Assembly: GCA_902570125.1 (NCBI GenBank)
Contig: CACFXK010000001.1
Location: 124,001 to 188,000 of the forward strand
From: an uncultured Pelagibacteraceae bacterium
GTDB taxonomy: Bacteria > Pseudomonadota > Alphaproteobacteria > Pelagibacterales > Pelagibacteraceae
Length of the DNA: 64,000 bases
Direction: 5' to 3'
Each line of letters starts with the position of its first letter. Position 1 is the first letter of the stretch. The notes under the pieces were generated by a model that saw only the letters and a program-made list of their open reading frames with translations, was not told the origin of the DNA and searched no databases. A program made the position numbers and the translations under genes. This document shows, one piece after another, positions 1-10,676 of this stretch.

Positions 1-1247
1 TTCGCTGCAGCTCTTCCAAAAACTACTAAATCTATTAATGAATTTGAACCTAATCTATTTGCACCGTGAACAGAAACACATGCTGCTTCGCCAATAGCCA
101 TTAACCCGGGTACAGTTTTTTCAGATCCATTTAATGTAAGAACCTCTGCTTTATAATTTGTTGGTATTCCACCCATATTATAATGCACTGTGGGTACTAC
201 TGGTATAGGCTCCTTGGTTACATCAACGTTTGCAAATAATTTAGATGCTTCTGATATTCCTGGAAGCCTCTCATCTATAACTTTTGGGTCCAAATGATCA
301 ATATGAAGATGAACGTGATCTTGTTCTTTTCCTATACCTCTGCCTTCATTAATTTCTACTGCAATTGATCTACTCACGACATCTCTAGATGCTAAATCTT
401 TTGCTTTAGGAGCGTAACGCTCCATAAATCTTTCTCCTTTTGAATTTACTAGATAACCACCTTCTCCTCTTACACCCTCTGAAATTAATGTTCCATGACC
501 ATAAATACCTGTAGGATGAAATTGTACAAATTCCATATCTTGTAATGGTAATCCAGCTCTTAAAGCCATAGCATTTCCATCTCCAGTGCACGTATGAGCT
601 GAAGTAGCTGAGTAATACACTTTTCCATAACCACCTGTTGCTATAATTGTTGTATGGGACTTAAATCTGTGAATTGTTCCATCATTAAGGTTCCAAGCAA
701 TTATACCTTTGCATGCTCCGTCTTTCATTATCAAATCTAGTGCGAAGTATTCTATAAAAAATTCGGTATTATGTTTTAAAGCTTGTCCATACAATGTGTG
801 AAGTATTGCATGTCCAGTTCTATCTGCTGCTGCACAAGTTCTTTGCACAGTCTCATTTCCATAGTTTTTTGTCATGCCACCAAAAGGTCTTTGATAAATT
901 TTGCCATCATCTGTTCTGCTAAATGGAACTCCATACTTTTCTAATTCTAGAACAGCGGCTGGCGCTTCCTTACATAAATATTCTATAGAGTCCTGGTCTC
1001 CTAACCAATCAGCACCTTTAACAGTGTCGTACATATGCCATCTCCAATCATCTTCACCCATATTTCCAAGTGCTGCTGAAATACCACCTTGTGCTGCGGA
1101 GGTATGGCTTCTGGTTGGGAACACTTTAGAGACACATGCAGTTTTTAATCCCGCTTCACTTAATCCTACAGCTGCTCTTAGCCCAGAACCACCTGCACCT
1201 AGAACAACAACATCATATTCATGATCAATAATTTTGTATGCACTCAT
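1..1247 (-). CDS. sdhA: Succinate dehydrogenase flavoprotein subunit (partial, 3' end outside window)
   Basis: Catalytic FAD subunit of Complex II, oxidising succinate to fumarate in the TCA cycle at the inner membrane. The frame is open from the ATG at 1245-1247 to the window edge, so about 415 N-terminal residues are visible and the C-terminus is missing. Seen: an N-terminal dinucleotide-binding motif ([13 protein letters not shown]), the FAD-linking histidine in the SHTSAAQGG motif, and the conserved QFHPTG and [11 protein letters not shown] substrate-site motifs. It starts two bases after the sdhD stop, giving the usual sdhC-sdhD-sdhA order; sdhB would be expected further left. Identification is secure; only completeness is unknown. 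Confidence 0.97.
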   Translation of the reverse strand, partial: MSAYKIIDHEYDVVVLGAGGSGLRAAVGLSEAGLKTACVSKVFPTRSHTSAAQGGISAALGNMGEDDWRWHMYDTVKGADWLGDQDSIEYLCKEAPAAVLELEKYGVPFSRTDDGKIYQRPFGGMTKNYGNETVQRTCAAADRTGHAILHTLYGQALKHNTEFFIEYFALDLIMKDGACKGIIAWNLNDGTIHRFKSHTTIIATGGYGKVYYSATSAHTCTGDGNAMALRAGLPLQDMEFVQFHPTGIYGHGTLISEGVRGEGGYLVNSKGERFMERYAPKAKDLASRDVVSRSIAVEINEGRGIGKEQDHVHLHIDHLDPKVIDERLPGISEASKLFANVDVTKEPIPVVPTVHYNMGGIPTNYKAEVLTLNGSEKTVPGLMAIGEAACVSVHGANRLGSNSLIDLVVFGRAAA

Positions 1248-1249
1248 AA

Positions 1250-1573
1250 CTATAAACTAAATATTAAGATAATGATTAATAATGGAAATACTATAGCAAA
1301 GATATTTAAAGATTTATTTGCGGCATTTTTGATTTTTTGATCTTCGATATAGTCCTCAAAAACCTCACTAATACTTAGTGCAGAGAAAAAATATGCAAAA
1401 ATCAAAAAAAGACTTAACAAAAACTTTGAAGGTTGAGAAGACACAAACAGTAATACCTGTTCAAAGCCTTTGTCGTAAATAAAAGCTAGATTAATCGCAA
1501 ACCATAGCATTAATGGCACTAATATTGCTGAACTTACTTTTAAGAACAACCATTTTTTTGTAACTGATCCCAT
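1250..1573 (-). CDS. sdhD: Succinate dehydrogenase membrane anchor subunit SdhD
   Basis: Small hydrophobic anchor (107 aa) with three membrane segments (about residues 10-32, 51-70, 88-106), placed exactly between sdhC and sdhA. The Asp-Tyr pair at residues 74-75 corresponds to the quinone-site DY of SdhD (DY in E. coli HAWIGMWQVLTDYV). Oddly, the protein has no histidine at all. The heme-b ligand expected 12 residues before that Tyr falls on Phe63. Its start shares one base with the sdhC stop, so the two are translationally coupled. Position and the DY motif support the call; sequence identity to well-studied SdhD is low. Confidence 0.85.
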   Translation of the reverse strand: MGSVTKKWLFLKVSSAILVPLMLWFAINLAFIYDKGFEQVLLFVSSQPSKFLLSLFLIFAYFFSALSISEVFEDYIEDQKIKNAANKSLNIFAIVFPLLIIILIFSL

Positions 1574-1956
1574 TAAATTAAAACTCTTCCAATAATAAAG
1601 ATTATTACAGTAAGTGGAAATGATCCGATTAGCACAATTAATCCTGTTATTTTTGTAGTTTTTTGCTCAAAACCATAACCTAAATCCATAAACAAATGTC
1701 TTATTTCACTAAGCATTTGAAATGAAAAAGACCAAATAATTCCAAGACAAAAAAATTTGCCTAAAAAAGATGATAAGAACAAATTAATATTCTGATAACT
1801 CTGTTCACCCAATAATAAAGAGGCTATCCATATACCTATTAAAGTTATAGTGAAAAAGTTTATTATACCAGTTATTCTGTGTGAAATTGAAACCAGTGAG
1901 GAAATGTGCCAATTATAAATTTGTATATGTGGCGATATTGGATTTTTATTTTCCAT
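1573..1956 (-). CDS. sdhC: Succinate dehydrogenase cytochrome b556-type subunit SdhC
   Basis: Membrane anchor of Complex II (127 aa) with three hydrophobic helices. Seen: the N-terminal SISHRITG motif (residues 23-30, quinone-site Ser/Arg) and the second signature IRHLFMDLG (residues 85-93). In E. coli SdhC the heme-b ligand His84 lies seven residues before the His of IRH. Here that position is Gln80 (context SFSFQMLSEIRH), so the usual axial ligand is absent. The start overlaps the end of asd by 11 bases, implying co-translation with the upstream asd/dmd genes. The family call is firm. Loss of heme ligation is an inference from motif alignment. Confidence 0.92.
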   Translation of the reverse strand: MENKNPISPHIQIYNWHISSLVSISHRITGIINFFTITLIGIWIASLLLGEQSYQNINLFLSSFLGKFFCLGIIWSFSFQMLSEIRHLFMDLGYGFEQKTTKITGLIVLIGSFPLTVIIFIIGRVLI

Positions 1957-2956
1957 AAAAATCTTTTTCTACTAAAGCCTCAGCAATTTCAACTGCATTA
2001 AGTGCAGCACCTTTTAATAAGTTATCAGAAACAACCCACAAATTAATTGAATTTGGTTGAGATGAATCCTCACGAATTCTTGATATGAACGTTTCAAATT
2101 TGTCTTCAGCTTCAACAGGCGTAATGTATCCTCCATCTTTTTGCTGATCAACTACCTTACATCCTGGTGATGATGATAAGACATTTCTTATTTCTTCCAA
2201 GTCATGTTTTTTGTTAAATTCAACATTCACACTTATGGAGTGAGAAACAAGAACAGGGATTCTTACACAAGTAGATGTTATATTAATTTTACTATCTAAA
2301 ATTTTTTTTACCTCATCATGATTTTTTTGCTCTTCTTTTGTACTTCCATTTTCAAGAAAGCTATCAATATGTGGTATAGCATTAAAGGCTATCTGCTTAG
2401 TAAAATTTTTTGATTCAACATCTTTATTTTCCAAGACTTCTTTAGTTTGGGATATAAGTTCATCCATTCCAGCTTTACCTGCACCAGACACTGATTGATA
2501 AGTTGATGCAACTATTCTTTTTACATTATACAAATCATGTAATGGTTTGAGAGCTACAACTATTGGAATTACTGAACAATTAGCATTTGCTATAATATTC
2601 TTATTTTTAAATTTAGGTAATTCTTTGGAATTTACCTCTGGAACAATTAAAGGAATTTCTGGATCTTTTCTAAAGAATTTTGAATTATCTATTACAATTG
2701 TTTTTTCTGCTGCGATCGGTGCCCATTTTTCAGCAATTGAGGAACCAGCTGCAAAAAAAGCAATTTTTACTTTTGAAAAATCAAATTGTTCTAAATTACT
2801 AACAGTATGCTCTTTTCCTAAAAAGTTAATTTTTTTTCCTTCGCTATTTGAAGACGCAACTAAGTAAGCCTCTGTTATTGGAAAGTTTTTTTTTTCCAAA
2901 ACTTCTATTAATTTTCGACCTACGTTTCCCGTCGCTCCTACTATTGCTATATTCAT
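1946..2956 (-). CDS. asd: Aspartate-semialdehyde dehydrogenase
   Basis: Converts aspartyl phosphate to aspartate semialdehyde using NADPH, the branch point to lysine/diaminopimelate, threonine and methionine. Seen: an N-terminal Rossmann motif (IVGATGNVGRKLIEVL), the catalytic Cys in NANCSVIPIV (about residue 127) and the downstream substrate-binding region with TCVRIPV. At 336 aa it has the usual length. It lies 19 bases after dmdA and overlaps sdhC, so it is probably read from the same transcript. It is separate from dapF, another lysine-pathway gene in this window. Confidence 0.97.
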   Translation of the reverse strand: MNIAIVGATGNVGRKLIEVLEKKNFPITEAYLVASSNSEGKKINFLGKEHTVSNLEQFDFSKVKIAFFAAGSSIAEKWAPIAAEKTIVIDNSKFFRKDPEIPLIVPEVNSKELPKFKNKNIIANANCSVIPIVVALKPLHDLYNVKRIVASTYQSVSGAGKAGMDELISQTKEVLENKDVESKNFTKQIAFNAIPHIDSFLENGSTKEEQKNHDEVKKILDSKINITSTCVRIPVLVSHSISVNVEFNKKHDLEEIRNVLSSSPGCKVVDQQKDGGYITPVEAEDKFETFISRIREDSSQPNSINLWVVSDNLLKGAALNAVEIAEALVEKDFYGK

Positions 2957-2975
2957 GATATTTTAAAGTTTTATA

Positions 2976-4085
2976 CTAAATGAAAGGTAAATCACAAACT
3001 TTTCCATCAAAATCAGAGCCATTTATATTGATTTTAAAGGATTTTGAAGTCTCAAAGTGTGGTTTGTTAATCATTGCAATCCCAATGACTTGTTTAAAAG
3101 TTGGATTATAACAACCAGATCTCAATTCTCCAATTACATTATTATCTTCGTCTACTAGATCCATTGAGCCATTAACACTTATTTCCTTGGCATCAATTTT
3201 TACTCCCATAAGTTTTTTTTTAATTCCTTCAGCTTTAATTTTTTTCAGTTTTTCTTTACCTAAAAAATCAATATCACTATCTATATTTACATACTTATCA
3301 AAACCACATTCATATGGATTATCTCCATTGTCCATATCATTACCATGGGAAAGTAAACCACTCTCAATACGTTCGATAAGGTTTGGTCCACCTGGTCTAA
3401 TATTGAATTCCTTACCAATTTCAAAAAGATGATCATATAGTTTTAAACCTGAATCGTTGTGTTCCATATAAATTTCATAGCCACCTTGTTTAGACCATCC
3501 AGACTTTGCAATAAGATGTTTATCTCCACCAAATTCAAAATAATCAAAACCGAAAAATTTTAAATTTACAATTTTTTCTCCAAAAACTTTTTCCATTAAT
3601 TTAAATGATTTTGGTCCTTGTACTGCCATTATATCAACATCAGGTTCAGAAATTTTTACATCAAATTTATTTCCAATCGCTAATCCTTTGGCAAATAGAA
3701 TTACATCTGAGTCAGCTAAAGAGACCCACCACCTATTTTCATTTAATCTTAGAACTACAGGATCATTAATTAAACCTGCATTATCATCAATGATAGGGCA
3801 ATAATAACATCTTCCATCTTTGGATTTTGATAAATCTCTGCAAGTCATCAATTGAACTAATTTAGCTGAATCTTTACCAGAAATTTCAACTTGTCTTTCA
3901 GCAGCAACATCCCAAATCTGAACATGCTCTTTTAAGTGATGATAAGCATCTTCTACAGAACCAAATGCTGCTGGCAGCAACATATGATTATATATAGTAT
4001 AAGCAGTTACACCCTGTTTTTCAATTCTAGAGGTGTATGGTGTACCTCTAAGTCTTCTTGATTTTGCTATTAAAAAAGTTTTCAT
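2976..4085 (-). CDS. dmdA: Dimethylsulfoniopropionate (DMSP) demethylase DmdA
   Basis: Tetrahydrofolate-dependent demethylase of the GcvT fold that converts DMSP to methylmercaptopropionate and passes a methyl group to THF. The protein is 369 aa, the length of the Pelagibacter enzyme as I recall it. The N-terminal segment ([19 protein letters not shown], then [12 protein letters not shown]) and the LPFI C-terminus look like SAR11 DmdA and not like glycine-cleavage GcvT. No other glycine cleavage genes are adjacent. The two genes immediately upstream are the expected DmdB and DmdC, which strongly supports DMSP function over a generic aminomethyltransferase. Confidence 0.92.
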   Translation of the reverse strand: MKTFLIAKSRRLRGTPYTSRIEKQGVTAYTIYNHMLLPAAFGSVEDAYHHLKEHVQIWDVAAERQVEISGKDSAKLVQLMTCRDLSKSKDGRCYYCPIIDDNAGLINDPVVLRLNENRWWVSLADSDVILFAKGLAIGNKFDVKISEPDVDIMAVQGPKSFKLMEKVFGEKIVNLKFFGFDYFEFGGDKHLIAKSGWSKQGGYEIYMEHNDSGLKLYDHLFEIGKEFNIRPGGPNLIERIESGLLSHGNDMDNGDNPYECGFDKYVNIDSDIDFLGKEKLKKIKAEGIKKKLMGVKIDAKEISVNGSMDLVDEDNNVIGELRSGCYNPTFKQVIGIAMINKPHFETSKSFKININGSDFDGKVCDLPFI

Positions 4086-4136
4086 TTTTTTTTGAGCATT
4101 ACTGCCATCTTATTTGATTTTTGTAAAGAAACTATA

Positions 4137-5765
4137 TTAGTTTAATTCCTTAGCTTGTTTTCTAAGTTCAAACTTTTGAATTTTTCCAGTGGATGTCTTT
4201 GGTAGTGGAGTAAATACAACCTTCTTAGGAAGTTTAAATCCAGCAAGAGTTTCTCGACAAAATTTAATAATTTCTTCCTCTGAGCTTGATTTTCCTTCGA
4301 TTAATTCAATAAAAGCACAAGGTGTTTCACCCCATTTCTCGTCTGGTTTTGCTACAACAGCTGCAAGTGATACAGCAGGATGTTTTGAAATCGTATTTTC
4401 TATCTCAATAGATGAAATATTTTCTCCTCCTGAAATTATAATATCTTTTGATCGGTCTTGTATTTTTATGTAACCACTTGGATGCGTTACAGCTAAGTCC
4501 CCGGAATGAAACCATCCTCCATCCATTGATTTTTCTGTCGCTTCTTTGTCTTTAAAATAACCTTTCATTACAACATTTCCTCTAATCATTATCTCACCCA
4601 TTGTTTTTCCATCATGAGGAACAGGCTTCATGGTTTCAGGGTCCATTACAATAACGCCTTCTGTATTGGGATACCTTACACCTTGTCTTGCTCTTATTTC
4701 GTTTTGGTTATTTTGATCTAATTCGTCCCATTCTTGATTCCATGCACACTGCAAAATGTGACCATAAGTTTCCGTTAGACCATATACATGCATTACTTCA
4801 AATCCTAACTTTTGCATTTTTTCAAAAATTATACTAGGAGGAGGAGCGCCTGCTGTTAATACGTAGACCTTTCTCTTTAACTCTTTTTGCTGATCCTCAG
4901 GTGCATTAGCTAACATGTTTAAAACTATCGGTGCTCCACCAAAATGAGTAACTTCATATTTTTCAATTAATTCAAATATCTTTTTTACGTCAATATTTCT
5001 CAGACAAATTACTCGACCGTGAATCATTGACATTGTCCAAGGATAGCACCAGCCATTACAATGAAACATTGGTACTGTGTATAAAAAATTTAACTGATTA
5101 GGCATGTTCCATGCAACCGTACTTCCAGTTGCCATTAAATATGATCCTCTATGATGATAAACAACTCCTTTCGGATTACCAGTTGTACCTGAAGTATAAC
5201 CCAAAGCTATAGCTTGCCACTCATCTTTTGGCATTTTCCATTTAAAATTTTCATCCCCAGAATTTAAAAATTCCTCATATTCCAAAGATCCAATATTTTT
5301 AGAGTCGGTTAAGTTTGCGTCTTTATCATCAATATCTATTATTTTTATTTCTTGTTTAACATCTTCTAAAGCTTTTTTTACTACATCATGAAATTGTCTG
5401 TCTACAATTAGCACCTTTGCTTCACTGTGATTTAAAATATAACTAATTGTTTTTGAATCTAGTCTTGTATTAATTGCATTAATAACTGCTCCAACCATAG
5501 GTATTGAATAATGCGCTTCGAATATTTCAGGTGTGTTAAAAGCCAAAACAGATACCGTATCACCTATTTTAATTCCTAATTTATCTAATGCACTAGCAAA
5601 CTTAATACATCTTTTGTAAACTTCACTCCAAGTGTATTTCCTACTTTCATAAACTACTGCTTCGTAGTTTGGATAAATATCTTTTGCTCTTTCTAGAAAT
5701 GATAAAGGAGTTAATGGAACATAATTGGCTTGGTTTTTATCCAAATTTGTTTCATAAGGGTTCAT
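4137..5765 (-). CDS. dmdB: Methylmercaptopropionate-CoA ligase DmdB (acyl-CoA synthetase)
   Basis: AMP-forming acyl-CoA ligase (542 aa), probably activating methylmercaptopropionate made by DmdA. Seen: the P-loop-like AMP motif YTSGTTGNPKGVVYHH (about residues 190-205), the adenylate-binding YGLTETYG, the hinge and A8 motif (HSGDLAVTHPSGYIKIQDRSK), and the C-terminal Lys in PKTSTGKIQKF. It sits between dmdC and dmdA on the same strand, with a single base between it and dmdC. The DMSP-specific role is inferred from this clustering; by sequence alone it is a medium-chain acyl-CoA synthetase of the DmdB/AlkK type. Confidence 0.88.
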   Translation of the reverse strand: MNPYETNLDKNQANYVPLTPLSFLERAKDIYPNYEAVVYESRKYTWSEVYKRCIKFASALDKLGIKIGDTVSVLAFNTPEIFEAHYSIPMVGAVINAINTRLDSKTISYILNHSEAKVLIVDRQFHDVVKKALEDVKQEIKIIDIDDKDANLTDSKNIGSLEYEEFLNSGDENFKWKMPKDEWQAIALGYTSGTTGNPKGVVYHHRGSYLMATGSTVAWNMPNQLNFLYTVPMFHCNGWCYPWTMSMIHGRVICLRNIDVKKIFELIEKYEVTHFGGAPIVLNMLANAPEDQQKELKRKVYVLTAGAPPPSIIFEKMQKLGFEVMHVYGLTETYGHILQCAWNQEWDELDQNNQNEIRARQGVRYPNTEGVIVMDPETMKPVPHDGKTMGEIMIRGNVVMKGYFKDKEATEKSMDGGWFHSGDLAVTHPSGYIKIQDRSKDIIISGGENISSIEIENTISKHPAVSLAAVVAKPDEKWGETPCAFIELIEGKSSSEEEIIKFCRETLAGFKLPKKVVFTPLPKTSTGKIQKFELRKQAKELN

Positions 5766-5766
5766 T

Positions 5767-7530
5767 CTAATTAAATTTGTAATTCATAATATAATTACTT
5801 CCAGTTGTTGCAGTAATATAACTACTTTCTATCCTAGGAAGTACTCTATTAAAGAAAAAGTTGGCTGTTTGAATTTTGTCCTCATAAAAATCTTTATTAC
5901 TCTCATATTCTTTGAAGGAAACTTCTAGAACCTTTAACCAAGCATGCCCAGTTGCAACTAAACCTAGAACTTTTAAATAGTCATTACAGGCTCCGCTTGC
6001 ATCTTCTGGAGAATTTTTTATCTTTTCCTTCATCCAATCAGTAAATTTTGATAAAATATCAATATGATAGTTAAGTTGTTTTACAAAAGGTTCGGCTTTT
6101 TTGTCAGTAATTTTAATCTCGTCTTTAACTAAGTTTAGATAGTTTTCAATAATATCACCATTTTTGTTGATTAATTTTCTGAAAACTAAGTCGGCAGCTT
6201 GAACAGAATTTGTTCCCTCATAAATAGGTGTAATTCTATTGTCTCTATAGAATTGTTCAATACCTTGATCTTTCGTAAATCCATATCCTCCATGAATTTG
6301 CATTGCCTCACTTGTTATCTCCATTGCATTATCTGTAAAAAGTGATTTAACAACTGGGGTCATTAATGAAACAAGATCTGAAGCTTCTTGTTTTATTTTT
6401 TCATCAGAATGATTTAAGCTAACTTCAATTTGTTGAGATAGCCAGAAACTCAAGGCTCTTTGTCCCTCTATCATAGACTTCATGCTCAGGAGTGACCGTC
6501 TAATATCAACGTGATCAATAATGAAATCTGCACCATTGTTAGATTTTGAATTAAAAGCCTTACCTTGTTTTCTTTCTTTGGCATAAGTAAGAGAATTTTG
6601 GTATGCAATTTCAGAAATACCTAATCCTTGAATCCCCACAATAATTCTTTCCAAATTCATCATTGTGAACATAGAGTTAAGGCCCTTGTTTTTAGGTCCT
6701 ATCATATAACCAACAGCATCATCAAAATTTAACACGCACGTTGCAGATCCTTTAATACCCATTTTGTTTTCAATTGAACCTGTTGAAACACCATTTCTTG
6801 GCCCAACTGATCCATCTTTATTTAAAACAAATTTAGGAACTAAAAATAAACTAATACCTTTTGTTCCTGCTGGTGAGTCTGTTGATCGAGCTAATACTAA
6901 ATGAATAATATTTTCTGTTAAATCTTGATCGCCAGAAGTTATAAAAATTTTTTGACCACTAATTTTATAAGTTCCGTCATTTTGATCTACTGCTTTTGTT
7001 TTTAGAAGACCTAAGTCTGTTCCACATACTGGTTCTGTTAAACACATTGTGCCACTCCATTTACCCTCGACCATTTTTGGCAAATAAGTATTTTTTATCT
7101 CATCATCAGCATGCCTTAACAAACAGTTATATGCTCCAATTGTTAATTCACTGTAAAGTTTAAAAGATAAGCTCGCAGATGATAACATTTCGTCAAAGAA
7201 AGTACTCACTGTTTTCGGCATTCCTTGACCACCATATTTTGGATCACAAGATAAAGAAATCCATCCATCCTCTATAAATTTTTGATACGCTTCCTTATAT
7301 CCTGGAGGTGTTCTAACCACACCATTTTCTAAAACAGCTGGCGTTTCATCTCCACTTTTTGCAAGAGGTAAGATTAAGTTTTGAGTAATTTTTGCTGCTT
7401 CATCTAAAATATCTTTAACTAATTCTGTATTAACTTCTTTATATTTCTCAATTTCATTATATTTTTTATTGTTCCTCAATTTATCAAAGAGAAACATCAT
7501 ATCATCTACAGGTGCGTTATAAGTTGGCAT
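5767..7530 (-). CDS. dmdC: Methylmercaptopropionyl-CoA dehydrogenase DmdC (acyl-CoA dehydrogenase)
   Basis: FAD acyl-CoA dehydrogenase, 587 aa, longer than the ~380 aa of classical enzymes because of a C-terminal extension typical of the DmdC/AcdA group. It would oxidise methylmercaptopropionyl-CoA to the acryloyl form. Seen: the N-terminal MPTYNAPVDDMMFLF segment common in this subfamily, the flavin-binding segments CLTEPVCGTDLG and ISGQKIFITSGD, and the region MQIHGGYGFTKDQGIEQFYRDNRITPIYEGT, of which the last part marks the active site. It is the first gene of the dmdC-dmdB-dmdA run and begins 26 bases after leuB. A DmdD or AcuH hydratase is not seen in the window. Confidence 0.88.
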   Translation of the reverse strand: MPTYNAPVDDMMFLFDKLRNNKKYNEIEKYKEVNTELVKDILDEAAKITQNLILPLAKSGDETPAVLENGVVRTPPGYKEAYQKFIEDGWISLSCDPKYGGQGMPKTVSTFFDEMLSSASLSFKLYSELTIGAYNCLLRHADDEIKNTYLPKMVEGKWSGTMCLTEPVCGTDLGLLKTKAVDQNDGTYKISGQKIFITSGDQDLTENIIHLVLARSTDSPAGTKGISLFLVPKFVLNKDGSVGPRNGVSTGSIENKMGIKGSATCVLNFDDAVGYMIGPKNKGLNSMFTMMNLERIIVGIQGLGISEIAYQNSLTYAKERKQGKAFNSKSNNGADFIIDHVDIRRSLLSMKSMIEGQRALSFWLSQQIEVSLNHSDEKIKQEASDLVSLMTPVVKSLFTDNAMEITSEAMQIHGGYGFTKDQGIEQFYRDNRITPIYEGTNSVQAADLVFRKLINKNGDIIENYLNLVKDEIKITDKKAEPFVKQLNYHIDILSKFTDWMKEKIKNSPEDASGACNDYLKVLGLVATGHAWLKVLEVSFKEYESNKDFYEDKIQTANFFFNRVLPRIESSYITATTGSNYIMNYKFN

Positions 7531-7556
7531 AAATATACTTTAGAATAAATGTTTAA

Positions 7557-8663
7557 TTATTGCAATTTTGAAATTATCGCATCTCCCATTACTGATGTTG
7601 ATACTTCTTTCATTCCTTTTGATATTATATCCTTAGTTCTAAGACCCTCATCAAGCACACCTTGAACAGCTTTTTCTAAACTATCTGCCTCTTTATCTAG
7701 GTCTAAAGAATATCTTAAAGCCATTGCAAAACTAAGGATTGTTGCTATTGGATTGGCAATACCTTGACCTGCTATATCGGGTGCTGATCCATGAACTGGC
7801 TCATATAAAGATCTCATATTACCATTTTTATCTTTGGCTCCAAGAGACGCAGACGGCAAAAGCCCTAGAGAACCAGTCAACATTGCAGCTTCATCTGATA
7901 ACATGTCACCAAAAAGATTATCTGTTACTATCACATCAAATTGTTTGGGATTTCTAACTAACTGCATTGCACAGTTATCTGCTAACATATGTTTTAATTC
8001 TACATCACTATATTCTTTTTCATGAATTGCTTGAACTTCTTCTTTCCATAATTGACCTGCCTCCATGACATTCGACTTTTCACAGGAAGTGACTTTATTA
8101 TTCCTTTTTCTGGCTAGATCAAATGCAACACGGGCTACTCTCTCAATTTCGCTAGTAGTATAGACATGAGTGTTAATTCCTTTTCTTTCGCCATTATCAA
8201 TTGGTTTAATCCCTCTAGGTTCACCAAAGTAAATCCCACCCGTTAATTCCCTGACAAAAAGAATATCTAAATTAGAAACAAATTCAGGCTTTAAACTTGA
8301 GGCATCAACAAGTTGTTTGAAACAAATTGCAGGTCTCAAATTTGCAAATAATTTTAATTCTTTTCTTAATTTTAATAGAGCTCTCTCTGGTTTTTTTGAA
8401 AAATCAATATTATCCCATTTTGGTCCACCAACAGCACCTAATATTACTGCAGCGCTTTCTTGTGCCTTGTAAAAAGCTTCATCAGTTATTGGAGTTCCAT
8501 GTTTATCATAAGCAGCACCTCCAACCAAATCTTGGTCAATATCAAAATCCAAGGATTTACTTGAGTTAAACCATTCAATTATTTTTTTGACTTCAGCAAT
8601 TACCTCGGGTCCGATACCATCCCCTGGTAATAATAAAATTTTTCTTTTTTTAATTTTAATCAT
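7557..8663 (-). CDS. leuB: 3-isopropylmalate dehydrogenase
   Basis: Third enzyme of leucine synthesis, an NAD-dependent oxidative decarboxylase. Seen: the N-terminal [13 protein letters not shown] motif, the substrate arginines in [17 protein letters not shown], the catalytic [13 protein letters not shown] segment, the [12 protein letters not shown] metal-binding Asp pair and the [14 protein letters not shown] nucleotide motif. I start at the ATG at 8661-8663 (368 aa). An in-frame ATG 16 codons upstream lies inside leuD and would add an unconserved basic stretch. With the chosen start, leuB overlaps leuD by 8 bases. Order leuC-leuD-leuB. Confidence 0.95.
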   Translation of the reverse strand: MIKIKKRKILLLPGDGIGPEVIAEVKKIIEWFNSSKSLDFDIDQDLVGGAAYDKHGTPITDEAFYKAQESAAVILGAVGGPKWDNIDFSKKPERALLKLRKELKLFANLRPAICFKQLVDASSLKPEFVSNLDILFVRELTGGIYFGEPRGIKPIDNGERKGINTHVYTTSEIERVARVAFDLARKRNNKVTSCEKSNVMEAGQLWKEEVQAIHEKEYSDVELKHMLADNCAMQLVRNPKQFDVIVTDNLFGDMLSDEAAMLTGSLGLLPSASLGAKDKNGNMRSLYEPVHGSAPDIAGQGIANPIATILSFAMALRYSLDLDKEADSLEKAVQGVLDEGLRTKDIISKGMKEVSTSVMGDAIISKLQ

Positions 8664-9261
8664 TAAATATCCAAGGTTTTGCCTCTTTAATTTTATTTTC
8701 GTATGAAACAATTTTTTCAGATTTTTCTAGTGATAAAGCAATGTCATCTAATCCCTCTATTAGACATTTTTTCTTAAATTGATCTATTTCAAATTTTATT
8801 TCTTTATTACCAAAACTTATTGTTTGCTCAGGTAAATTTACAGAAATTTCCTCTTTTCTATTTGAGTACTCTGAAATTTCTTTAATTTGATCTTCTGTAA
8901 TCGTAATTGGGAGAATACCATTCTTAAAACAGTTATTATAAAATATATCTGCATAACTTGAACTAATTACACAAGTTATTCCAAAGTCCATTAAAGCCCA
9001 GGGAGCATGTTCTCTAGAAGAGCCACATCCAAAATTCTTTCCTGCAATTAAAATTTTAGAATTGTTATACGGACTATTATTTAAAATAAAGTCATCTATC
9101 TCTTTACCACTTTGGTCATATCTCATTTCAAAAAATAAATTTTTTCCTAGTCCAGTTCTTTTTATAGTTTTTAAAAACTGTTTAGGAATTATCATGTCTG
9201 TATCTATATTGACGATAGGTAGATAAGCTGGAATACTTTTTATTGAGATAAATTTATTCAT
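8656..9261 (-). CDS. leuD: 3-isopropylmalate dehydratase small subunit
   Basis: Swivel-domain subunit of isopropylmalate isomerase, working with LeuC. Seen: [16 protein letters not shown] near the N-terminus (residues 18-33), the substrate-recognition loop [17 protein letters not shown], and the [18 protein letters not shown] motif. Length 201 aa is typical of the bacterial form. It abuts leuC with no spacer (leuC stop at 9262, leuD start at 9261) and overlaps leuB, so stoichiometric co-translation is likely. Confidence 0.96.
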   Translation of the reverse strand: MNKFISIKSIPAYLPIVNIDTDMIIPKQFLKTIKRTGLGKNLFFEMRYDQSGKEIDDFILNNSPYNNSKILIAGKNFGCGSSREHAPWALMDFGITCVISSSYADIFYNNCFKNGILPITITEDQIKEISEYSNRKEEISVNLPEQTISFGNKEIKFEIDQFKKKCLIEGLDDIALSLEKSEKIVSYENKIKEAKPWIFND

Positions 9262-10665
9262 TTAATTTTGGTATTTTCTAACATCATCTAAGTTTCCAGA
9301 AATTGCAGCTGCTGCTGCCATTGCTGGACTAACTAAATGTGTTCTACCACCTCTTCCCTGTCTACCCTCAAAATTTCTATTAGAGGTAGATGCACATCTT
9401 TCTTCAGGTTTAAGTTTATCTGCGTTCATAGCTAGACACATTGAACAGCCTGGTTCTCTCCATTCGAAACCTGATTGTAAAAATATTTTATCTAGCCCCT
9501 CTTGCTCGGCTTGCTCTTTAACTAAACCAGAGCCTGGGACAATCATTGCATGTACATGTGATGCAACTTTTTTATCTTTTAATATTTTAGCTGCCTCTCT
9601 AATATCTTCTATTCTACCGTTAGTGCAGCTTCCTATAAAAACCTTATCAATCTTAATATCTTGAATGTTCGTATTTGGTTTTAATCCCATATAATTTAAT
9701 GATCTGTTAATTGAATTTTTTCTATCTGGGTCAGTTTCACTTTCAGGATTGGGAACTTTACCATCTATTTCAACCACATCCTGGGGAGATGTTCCCCAAG
9801 TTACCATTGGTTTAATTTGAGATCCATCTAACGTTAATTCTTTATCAAAGTTTGCGTCCTTATCAGATTTCAATGTATGCCAATATTCCAAAGCTTTTTC
9901 CCAGTTTTCTCCTTTTGGTGACATTGGTTTACCTTTTAAATATTGAAATATCTTTTCATCTGGTTGAATTAGTCCTGCTCTTGCCCCACCTTCAATCGTC
10001 ATGTTGCAAATCGTCATTCTTTGTTCAACACTTAGATTAGATATAAGGTTACCGGCATACTCAATCACATAACCAGTACCACCAGCCGTTCCTATTTTTC
10101 CAATTATCTGCAGGATGACATCCTTTGATGTTACGCCAATAGGTAATGAACCATTTACGCTAATTCTAAAGTTTTTTGATTTTTTTTGAACTAAAGTTTG
10201 TGTTGCTAAAACGTGTTCTACTTCTGAAGTTCCAATACCAAAAGCTAAAGCTCCAAATGCTCCATGAGTTGCAGTATGACTATCACCACAAACAATAATA
10301 TTTCCAGGCTGTGTAAAACCTTGTTCAGGTCCTATGATATGGACAATGCCTTGTCTTTTATCGTCCATACCAAATATCTCGACACCAAATTCCTTACAGT
10401 TTTTGTTCAAAGTTTCAACTTGAATTCTCGAATCTTCATCTGCAATACCTTTTGACCTATCAGTTGTAGGAACATTATGATCTGCAACTGCAAGAGTTAA
10501 TTTAGGATGTCTTACTTTTCTATTTGAATTTCTTAAGCCTTCAAATGCTTGAGGGCTTGTAACTTCATGAATTAAATGTCTATCTACAAACAAAAGTGAT
10601 GTACCATCTGGTTGCTCATCAACAAGGTGTTCATTCCAAATTTTATCGTAAGTTGTAAAAGGCAT
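9262..10665 (-). CDS. leuC: 3-isopropylmalate dehydratase large subunit
   Basis: Aconitase-family [4Fe-4S] subunit of isopropylmalate isomerase, 467 aa as usual. Seen: the cluster cysteines in FIGSCTNGR and [11 protein letters not shown], the early DHNVPTTDR segment, the [20 protein letters not shown] core motif and the C-terminal [15 protein letters not shown] motif. It follows rplS after 11 bases, so leucine synthesis appears to be read through from the ribosomal-protein/trmD genes; no leader peptide or T-box is visible in that small gap. Confidence 0.97.
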   Translation of the reverse strand: MPFTTYDKIWNEHLVDEQPDGTSLLFVDRHLIHEVTSPQAFEGLRNSNRKVRHPKLTLAVADHNVPTTDRSKGIADEDSRIQVETLNKNCKEFGVEIFGMDDKRQGIVHIIGPEQGFTQPGNIIVCGDSHTATHGAFGALAFGIGTSEVEHVLATQTLVQKKSKNFRISVNGSLPIGVTSKDVILQIIGKIGTAGGTGYVIEYAGNLISNLSVEQRMTICNMTIEGGARAGLIQPDEKIFQYLKGKPMSPKGENWEKALEYWHTLKSDKDANFDKELTLDGSQIKPMVTWGTSPQDVVEIDGKVPNPESETDPDRKNSINRSLNYMGLKPNTNIQDIKIDKVFIGSCTNGRIEDIREAAKILKDKKVASHVHAMIVPGSGLVKEQAEQEGLDKIFLQSGFEWREPGCSMCLAMNADKLKPEERCASTSNRNFEGRQGRGGRTHLVSPAMAAAAAISGNLDDVRKYQN

Positions 10666-10676
10666 TTAGAAAAAAA

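Noticed and set aside
8664-8711. Earlier ATG for leuB, 16 codons upstream
   Set aside because: It lies within leuD and adds an unconserved basic stretch; the LeuB motif begins a few residues after the ATG at 8,663.
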